Positions 56,605-64,000 of a DNA stretch of 64,000 nt are shown here, in pieces. The notes beneath the pieces were generated by a model. The model saw only the letters and a list, made by a program, of their open reading frames with translations, searched no databases and was not told the origin of the DNA. This DNA comes from Stromatinia cepivora (lineage: Eukaryota; Ascomycota; Leotiomycetes; Helotiales; Sclerotiniaceae), in NCBI GenBank assembly GCA_014898415.1, contig RCTD01000028.1, forward strand, positions 496,001-560,000, in the 5' to 3' direction. The translations under genes were made by a program, and so were the position numbers. How positions within the stretch are numbered: position 1 is the first letter of the stretch; the number at the start of each line of letters is the position of its first letter.

Positions 56605-57646
56605 ATGCCGGTAAGTACGCTCCTCAAATGCTTCCCCAATACTACTAACACAGGTATTTTTCTCGCAGCTCATAATCCTAACCGGCTACCCTACCTCCGG
56701 CAAAACCTACCGGGCCACTCAGCTCCGCGAATACTTCCTCGCGAAAATATCCTCCCTCCCCTCCAGTAGTCCTTCTTCCTCCCTCCGCGTCCATCTCATC
56801 TCCGATCATACCCTCGCCATCCCCCGCGAAGTATATAATCTAGAATCTAAATCCATTAATGAGCGATCGAATAATGCGAGCGAGAAAGATGCACGAGCTA
56901 CGATATATGCTGCGGTGAAGAGAGTGTTGAGTAATAAAGATGTGGTGATATTAGATGGAGGAAATTATATTAAAGGCTGGAGATATCAATTATTTTGCGA
57001 GGCGAAGGCTATGCGGACGGGTTGCTGTGTTATGCATGTTGGGGTTCCTGCTGATAAAGCTAAGGAGGTTAATGAAGCGCGGTTGCAACGAAAGAATACG
57101 TCACAGTCGGAACAATCTGCGGGGGACGCCGGAATTAGAGAGGAGGACAAAGCATACGAAAAAGATAATTGGGAGAATCTGGTATTTCGATATGAGGAAC
57201 CGAATGCGATGGTGCGTTGGGACTCTCCGTTATTTACAGTTGTGTGGGAAGATGAAAACGTGCCTGGAGATACCATCTGGGATGCTATAATCGGGGATGA
57301 CTCTGAGGGGAAAAGAAGGATAGTGAAGCCGAATGCAGCGACGGTTGCAAAGGTTCATAGTAGTGAGGGATTTTTATATGAGCTGGATAAAATTACCCAA
57401 ACGGTTCTCAATCGGATCTTGGAATGGAGCAAAGATCACCCAGGAGAAGGAGGAGGAGAAGTCAGTGTAGGGGAAGACTCAAAAGGAGACGAACTGGTGG
57501 TGGAACTACCTGGAAATCCGGTAGGATTACCGGCGTTGCAGAGGTTGAGGAGACAGTTCATCAGTTTGCAGAGAACGAATGCGGTGACCGTGGGGAGGAT
57601 TAAGGAGACCTTCGTGAGATATTTGAATGATAGTTTTGAGGCTTAG
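56605..57646 (+). CDS. kti12: KTI12, Elongator-associated P-loop protein
   Basis: KTI12 is a PSTK-like P-loop protein that binds Elongator and tRNA and is needed for wobble-uridine modification (mcm5/ncm5). Exon 1 is only six bases, ATGCCG at 56605-56610; after a 58-bp intron the second exon 56669-57646 continues LIILTGYPTSGKTYRATQLR with the Walker A GYPTSGKT. In total 327 residues. Further cues: HLISDHTLAI, VILDGGNYIKGWRYQLFCEA (Walker B-like), CCVMHVGVPAD, and a C-terminal region GLPALQRLRRQFISLQ and IKETFVRYLNDSF as in other KTI12 proteins. The intron after two codons makes the true start easy to miss; the frame after the intron has no earlier ATG before the P-loop. Confidence 0.92.
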
Positions 57647-57888
57647 GGATTGTGGGCATTACTATGGCGTTTGGGAGGTTGGAAATGGATACCCCAGAAG
57701 TCAAATCAACTCGCAAAAGTTATCACTTATCTGAACATTTCTCCGAAGAAATATCTCATCATTTCTTAAATGACATGTTTCGGAAAACTTTGCATGTATA
57801 ACGCCAAGGACCCAACGCTAAGGGCCCTATCTCCAATGAAGAGTTATTTCAGACAGAATGGATATGATTGTATTTTTTAAAAAAACTC

Positions 57889-58857
57889 TTAAGCATTGCC
57901 ATTGATCCATCCCGCCACCTGCTCGCCCCATTCCTCTCCTTCCCCACTACTCAAAGCCATTGGTGGACTAATATGATTATGACCTTGAATCTTAATAACC
58001 TCAATCTTCTCTCCCCAAACCTCTTCTGCCAACTTCACAAAAGCATCATTGGGCTTCAGAATCTCATCCACAGGATCCCACTCCGAATTCATAACCAATA
58101 ATTTCGGAATTCCCAATTCCTCTTTAGATTTCTTACTTTCTCCTACTGCTTTCAACAACCCATAAGGACATTTCGTTTTGACATTCTCATCGCTCCCATA
58201 ATACCGATCTAACATCTCTTTTCGATCAACCCACGCTTCATCGAAATTATATGGAACTCCGACTTCGACAGCTCCTTTCAATGACACATTAGAATCCCCC
58301 TGCCACGTTTTCCTCTCCTCTAGAAATCGAGGTTCGAGAAGATACGTTGCGATATGGAGGCCTCCTGCTGAATTACCCATTAGATATACATCTTTTTTAT
58401 TTCCTTTCCCATCTAATAGATCGGTTTTGGACAGCCATTGGAGGACCGTCGATATATCTTCGCCTCCGGTAGGGTAGATGGCCCCTTCTCCACCAGTCTC
58501 GCTGTCCACACGTCGATAATCGGGAATAATTGCGGTAATTCCTCGTTTTGAGAAAAAGGCGCCCAGGTTGTGATATACGAGGTTATCAAGGAAAGGTATA
58601 CCGAGGATTTTATCGCCGCGGGTGAGACCGCCGCCGTAGAGGAAAATGAGTATGGGGGAGGAACTGGGGGAGTTGCTAGAGGGGTAGAGATCGAGGGTTT
58701 GACGTGGGTGTGAACCATATGAGTGAGTGCTGCGGGGGACGGAGAGGATAGAGTTTTTATTCTTTTGGAGATGGGGAGCCATGATTTTGATGGTGGGAAG
58801 GACGATTTCCATGATGGAGGTGCCGGTTGTGAGGGAGAGTTTCTTGAGTGCTTCCAT
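57889..58857 (-). CDS. Alpha/beta hydrolase (esterase/lipase, HSL-like)
   Basis: A single-exon hydrolase of 322 residues from ATG 58857 (upstream frame open but without ATG). Oxyanion region FLYGGGLTRGDK (about residues 73-84, YGGG in place of HGGG), nucleophile elbow GNSAGG with Ser about 163, acid in NSEWDPVDEI, and catalytic His in GHNHISPP. It is similar in plan to fungal carbohydrate-esterase/BD-FAE-type hydrolases acting on small esters. No signal peptide is clear at the chosen start, so it is likely intracellular. Substrate unknown. It is convergent with KTI12, the two stops 242 bp apart. Confidence 0.87.
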   Translation of the reverse strand: MEALKKLSLTTGTSIMEIVLPTIKIMAPHLQKNKNSILSVPRSTHSYGSHPRQTLDLYPSSNSPSSSPILIFLYGGGLTRGDKILGIPFLDNLVYHNLGAFFSKRGITAIIPDYRRVDSETGGEGAIYPTGGEDISTVLQWLSKTDLLDGKGNKKDVYLMGNSAGGLHIATYLLEPRFLEERKTWQGDSNVSLKGAVEVGVPYNFDEAWVDRKEMLDRYYGSDENVKTKCPYGLLKAVGESKKSKEELGIPKLLVMNSEWDPVDEILKPNDAFVKLAEEVWGEKIEVIKIQGHNHISPPMALSSGEGEEWGEQVAGWINGNA

Positions 58858-61200
58858 GGTTGTGGATGTGATGTGATTCGATATGATGGACTGGGTGAAT
58901 CTAGATACAACGTGGTGTGGTGAAGTGAGATTGAAATGCTTTGCTGTATTGATACTATGTCCCAAACAACTTTCAACTTTGCGAGCAACTAGAATAACAG
59001 ACAGATCGCTATTCGAGTATTAGACAAACCTTTAAGCAATAAGGGTACCTTTAGAATAACTTTAAATAGTTTTGGTAATTACATAGGTGCCTAGCATACT
59101 AGTAACTCTAACTCCGCATCATCTAGCGCTTTCAGGAGCACGATCCTTCCGATCCACACACATATCTTCATCCAATAATACGAAAAGATTTCCACTCCAT
59201 CCAACGTCCAATACCCACAGATCTCCACATCGGATACATGTAAAATGCCATGAGCATGCCTCAAAATGCATCACTCGGTGCTCGGATTAAGATAGCGGAA
59301 GTAAAAACGGACAATCTCGGACATTTTAGAATCTTCACTGGAAAGCCTATAAACCCGAGAAATTTGGGAACAATTCCCCATGATATGAGATTGTGGGGGA
59401 TGCGCTAACGGTGGTTTATGGGTTTTGGATCGACTTCTCATGCAGAGTCTACATTTCCATGTGCGGCAGTGCCGCTAGTAGCTTTACAAAATGAAGCTCA
59501 AGGACTAGACCATACATTCTTGTGTCTTTGCCCATTTTGTGTCCTTCATTCCGGATTCCCCCACAAAGACCCCTCCTTCTTCTCATCTTCCGGTGTTCTT
59601 ATCTTTCCACAGAACCAATTTAATTAATATACATCCAACAAAACAGCACCAATCCCTCATATGCATCTCACAATTCCTCCCGGAGAAGCAACACGCTGTG
59701 ACGAAACATGATATATGAAGAACGCAAAAACTAACCTCTCTTCTCTCCTCAAGAGAACAATCCATCAATACCAAGTCGCTTCTTCCCCCACCGAGTTGGG
59801 AAGAACTCTTCCGCTTCATCGGTGAACCATATTCCGGCCCCCTATTCTCCGGAAATGACAACTGCAATTCTTCCGAAGTCATCATCCCAAAACTTGTGAC
59901 TGCGACTGAGAATTCGACATGATACTAGGACGTGAGAAGAAGAGCTTCGATCCGCAGCCATGGAATGGTACCGAAAACAAATTACCTGGAAAATGTGAGA
60001 ATGGCGGATATCTTGAAGGAAGAAGAGGGAGAAATGAAGGTTCTTGGTGGCACAGTAGTGAGAGCTTTGTGCAGGAGAGAAGAGCCAACAACGGATTTTC
60101 CATATATGATATGCTGGGAATTCTCTATACATGCATCCAAAGTATTTAACAGAGAAGTCCAGCTCGCTGACACATTATGATATTTGCTCAGTAGAAAGCT
60201 CTCTCAAATTAATTATTGGAAGAGAAGAAGCCATAGCACCGGAAGGAGAAACCACATTTGTGCCTGCGGGCACAAAGTTCAAAGTTGGATTCGAGATGAG
60301 GGAAAGTTGAAATAATTGAAGGCAAAGTCGGGGGATTTGAGTTTGTAGATTTTGATGTATAACGAAAGCTCCATACCCAGTGTATATATATCGATGCTAA
60401 GTTTGAACGGTGGAGATAGAAAATGTGAATTGAACTTCTAATCGTCACTTGATGACAGAGTTTAGATTTCTTCAAACCCACGCCTTGACACTCAACGCAA
60501 TGTACTAAATCAGACCCCTAGCTATCTGAGTCAATTTCTGTAGGTATGGATTATCGATAACCTCCTTATTTCAACCCGTAATTAAGCCAAATTCCAAAAA
60601 GTAAGAAAAGTATACAAGTGTCGGTATATGGTTTCAGCAAGCCGTAATAAAAACGTGAGATATGTAGCGAGACTATTTCTATGATGAATCTCGTATAATG
60701 ATTATATGTTGAGAACAAGCACGATAACAATAGATAATGGCAGTGGTTCAGGAACACATGAGATTTGGAATAACCAATTGGGAATCATTCTATCATGATT
60801 AAAAAAAGATTGTTGACAAGTCGAGATTTAAGCATGCTCTTGGAGCTCACCGGGACTTCACCGTGAGCAAGCTAGCTACTGGTGAGGTGAAGAGAACTGT
60901 CCCCTTTGGCCCTTCTCCTGGGTTTTTGGCATTTTTGTGTTTTTGCTATTGATAAGCATCATCGCAACTTGGTTAGTTAACATCGGGTTTGGATTGCTCT
61001 AAAAAAGAGAAAACTTTATTCATTTACAACTTCGATCGTTTCTGCCATTTCCTTCCTCCAACATCAGAAAAATTGAGCTAGCCTTAATGAAGGCTAGCGC
61101 CATATTTGTATTGTGTATTCAGTTCTGGAACATTTCATTGTTGAGAAGAAAATCAAGGTATTTCCTGACATTTAGTGTTGAATGCCACCACCTTGAGATC
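58858..61200. other. Intergenic; one possible unrecognised exon
   Basis: About 2.3 kb. On the minus strand from 59885, MMTSEELQLSFPENRGPEYG onward to SDLVLMDCSLEERR reads like coding sequence and is followed by a GTTAGT donor-like site near 59736, but I cannot find the rest of a gene or name it. A 9-bp stem hairpin, GCTAGCCTT, loop AATG, AAGGCTAGC, lies at 61077-61098, in the likely leader of the next gene. Nothing else recognised. Confidence 0.4.
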
Positions 61201-61557
61201 ATGTCCGACTCGAAACGTCCCTTAGTTAAAGGTCCTCCACGTCCACCCCAATCAAATCCATTAACGATGTCCTACAATCAGCCTGCCAGATTAAGAAGTG
61301 AAGTATCAATATGTGCAAGAGGTGATAGTATCAAAGGTTAGTTTCACACGATATTGTTAGATTCTATGTCATGATATTGAGCTCACTATCATTTTACAGT
61401 CGTGGAGTTTAACGGATTTGCAACTCCACAGCCATTTCTCGATCCATCGATCATGCAGAAAAGAGCACAGTTGGAACGAGAATGGAAGGTGAATGAGGAG
61501 AGAATTAGACGTCAACAGCTTGAGACAAGCCAGGTGGAGGATTCCTCTAGATCGTAA
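61201..61557 (+). CDS. Small hypothetical protein (97 residues)
   Basis: Two exons, 61201-61336 and 61400-61557, join in phase across a 63-bp intron (GTTAGT...TTACAG). The product begins MSDSKRPLVKGPPRPPQSNP, is basic and Pro-rich at the N-terminus, then has VVEFNGFATPQPFLDPS and a short charged helix, QKRAQLEREWKVNEERIRR. No domain, signal peptide or membrane segment is recognised. The clean splice signals, phase match and helix pattern suggest a genuine conserved fungal protein, but I cannot assign a role. Confidence 0.6.
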
Positions 61558-63773
61558 TTGAAGGAGATGTGTTCATACAAACGTTCGACCTAGTATCACG
61601 TGATGCTACATCCTGTCGTGTTTGGTTTTTGGAGAATTTTCGAGTTATAGTCATGCCAAATTGATTTCAAATGCACAATTATACGTTGTGTTCAAAGCAC
61701 TGCTCAGGGGGATACACGAAGCTCTGCATGCGTAGGTCATCATGTGAATAGCCACCGTTACAGTGATCTTTCCAAGGTCCGAAGTCGGTCGAAGGTTCGG
61801 ATGACGAACCGCCGAACTCTGAAGGTATTCGGATACTTACATGTTTTGATAGATCTCATCTGTTGTCCCTTATGACTTGAAGATCTGTCAATGAGTTCGC
61901 TCGACTTGGGTTGATTCCTTGATTTTATGTAAGAGATGTGATACTATTCGGCGACGTCAAAGTCCTTGTCATGGTTAATGGCATACTATGATACTTTGGA
62001 TCTGATGTGCATGAAGCCGGATCATCAGAGCCGCCTTTTAATGCACTCCGCCTTTTCGATATCTCCCTGAAAGCTTAACTTCCTCATTAGTGTGGCTGGC
62101 TGCCACATTCTACGAGTACCGGTAAGGGACTTTATTCCAAAATTTTGGAGCAAAAAACTTCAAAACTATCAAATGAGTAATTTTGAAGTTAATACCACTT
62201 ATTTATTTATAATATTAGCTACTCTTTTTATGATAGAACAAAATCCCAATTATCATTATCTACTACAGAGTATTATACAACAATCATAAAGAACTCTTTC
62301 AATTGATCTCACTAGTAAACTCAAAACTACAGTATCGAAGAGATCCAAAAGAAGAAAAGTCGAAAAACTCCATATGGGTGTCTTCGAAATCGGGCTTAGG
62401 GGCATTGACTGTTAATAAGTGTGCGTACGGAAATCGATGTGTACCACAGGCTCATTCCCCGACGTGTTCATCACATCCTCGAGGAACTATTAAAAATGGA
62501 CAAAACAGCCCGAGTCATTCAGGTAAGACACTTCGCACCAAGCGGTCCAAAGTTGGCCTCGTGAAGCTACCCGCCACTCACTCATGACACCTTTTATGTC
62601 GAACAACATACCACGACTTTTTGAGGTAGACCAATAAAGATAAACATCTCACGTGAAGAGCAAGGGGTCAAGACAGCTGAAAGCAGGAATTTGTCTGGGA
62701 CAACGCAGAGCAAGATCTCCTCATCTCTCGTCTCTATTGACAACGAGGAAAACGCAGAGCAAGATCTTCTCATCTCTCATCTCTATTGACAAGCAGGAAA
62801 ACGCAAAAGCTTCCGAAAACTTCCAATCGTCATTCGACGGGATATTGGCTGCAGCATGCTGTGCAACACAGGGGTGATGTACCGGCATCATTTGGGACAA
62901 ACCTTAAAGGCCGCTTTTAAGATTTTTTGTTTGTTTTTGGCTCAGCATGTTGAAAGTACTTTTTCTATAAGCATTTGTGGTTCTGAAACTTTAAGCAATC
63001 TAGGTGACGAGGGGTCTTCAGCGACCAAGAAGAGAACCCCGTATAAGATTGATTAAAGAGTAAGTTTAAGGGTTATTTTCAATGGCGTGTGATTGAGATC
63101 TTAGAAGTCAGAAATCGGTAATTCACCTAGTTATAAGAGATGTTGAGATTTGTCTCTGGATTTTGCTGGATTTTGCATTTTCTTTGAAGCTATTCGATGA
63201 TAAAAGCGGCACTACTGTACCCTGCACTACTTACTCTGTACCTTGCACTAATATTTCCTTCCACATCAACCCTTTGCAAACAGAATCCACGATGAAGCTT
63301 CATCTATTAGACTTTTTCTACTGGTCGTGAGGCCCGAAAAAGACTACCTAGCTTGGATCTAGCAGAGTTGCATCTTCCGAGAAGCTGGCTTTGTGCGATC
63401 ACCCGATAGGTATTATGCAGCTTGGCTAATAACATTTCTATCAATCGCCATGTTTACATACACTATTTCCAATAGATGGTCATGAAGACCGACGTGTCTG
63501 TTTTCATCCACGATTTTCGTCCTTGCCTTCTATTTATCCAAAGCATAGGATAGCACAGTAATCTAGTGCATTGGTTGCTCCTTCCTTGCGGGAAATAAGT
63601 ACTCGAAAGCACCTCCCAATGTGCTTCTCTCAAAACATTAACTTATCTTGTGCCGAGACTTTCCTTTACAGGCTTTCTCTCAGTGTCCTTTGAAATACAA
63701 ATAAGTTGACTTTCGTACTACATCTAGATAGCATTTGGGAATTTTCTGAAATCCATCCAGAAGTTCAACTACA
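61558..63773. other. Intergenic, upstream of the GH5 gene
   Basis: About 2.2 kb. Short open frames between 62300 and 63060 have no recognisable homology, though a tandem duplication lies within them (entered separately). The 3' end is the promoter and leader of the glucanase gene. Confidence 0.45.
62703..62800. repeat. 49-bp tandem duplication
   Basis: Two copies of a 49-bp unit beginning ACGCAGAGCAAGATCT, at 62703-62751 and 62752-62800, differ at few positions; a third copy starts (ACGCAAAAGC) at 62801. The 49-bp period is not a multiple of three, so the repeat shifts any reading frame through it. Confidence 0.88.

Positions 63774-64000
<227 letters not shown>

Overview
The window is nuclear DNA of a filamentous ascomycete (Pezizomycotina). 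Genes carry short GT-AG introns (mostly 47-110 bp, with CTAAC/CTGAC-like branch sites), intergenic DNA is moderately AT-rich, and several families are fungus-specific: EIS1, SLATT_fungal-like, fungal transcription-factor domain, siderophore transporter. The overall impression is a Helotiales/Sclerotiniaceae-type genome (Botrytis, Sclerotinia, Monilinia), but that placement is inference. All exon boundaries were read by eye from splice signals, reading phase and family knowledge; no search was run.

Layout. 1-15.4 kb: the 3' part of an NDUFAF5-like complex I assembly factor; the C-terminal half of a dead M20D amidohydrolase (minus strand); a TauD-type dioxygenase; a large ABCC/YOR1-type ABC transporter; a two-part protein resembling dimeric alpha/beta-barrel proteins, with an apparent frameshift; a NAT9 acetyltransferase; and the N-terminal half of an M20D amidohydrolase on the plus strand. 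The two M20D halves meet at the same protein position and lie in the geometry expected if one inversion of about 13.7 kb had cut a single gene. Two related short inverted-repeat (hAT-like) elements sit inside introns of the dioxygenase and the transporter; one has a perfect 8-bp target duplication.

15.7-28.8 kb: a RING protein, a repeat-rich spacer with 23 perfect ATGATA units, an eisosome EIS1 homologue, an intact six-exon tyrosine phosphatase, then a decayed tailoring pair (O-methyltransferase and FAD monooxygenase) in which each gene has a Trp codon changed to TAG. Next to them is a small AT-rich relic that reads as family B DNA polymerase of a mitochondrial plasmid only if TGA is read as Trp.

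29-44 kb: AT-rich repeats, a SLATT-like two-helix membrane protein, a FRAG1/DRAM/SFK1 membrane protein, the TFIIH kinase KIN28/CDK7, the F-box/recycling protein RCY1 with a C-terminal CaaX box, a zinc-finger-less fungal transcription-factor-domain protein, a beta-carbonic anhydrase and a decayed unknown gene.

45-64 kb: a siderophore-iron transporter, a C2H2 transcription factor with a very long 5' intron, a 4.5-kb gene-poor stretch with an extremely AT-rich island, KTI12 (Elongator partner), an alpha/beta hydrolase, a small conserved-looking protein, and the 5' end of a secreted GH5 exo-beta-1,3-glucanase running off the window. The 9-mer TACGGAGTA (either strand) was found eight times in intergenic DNA, far above chance. 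Most genes are unrelated housekeeping genes; the only cluster-like group is the dead methyltransferase/monooxygenase pair.
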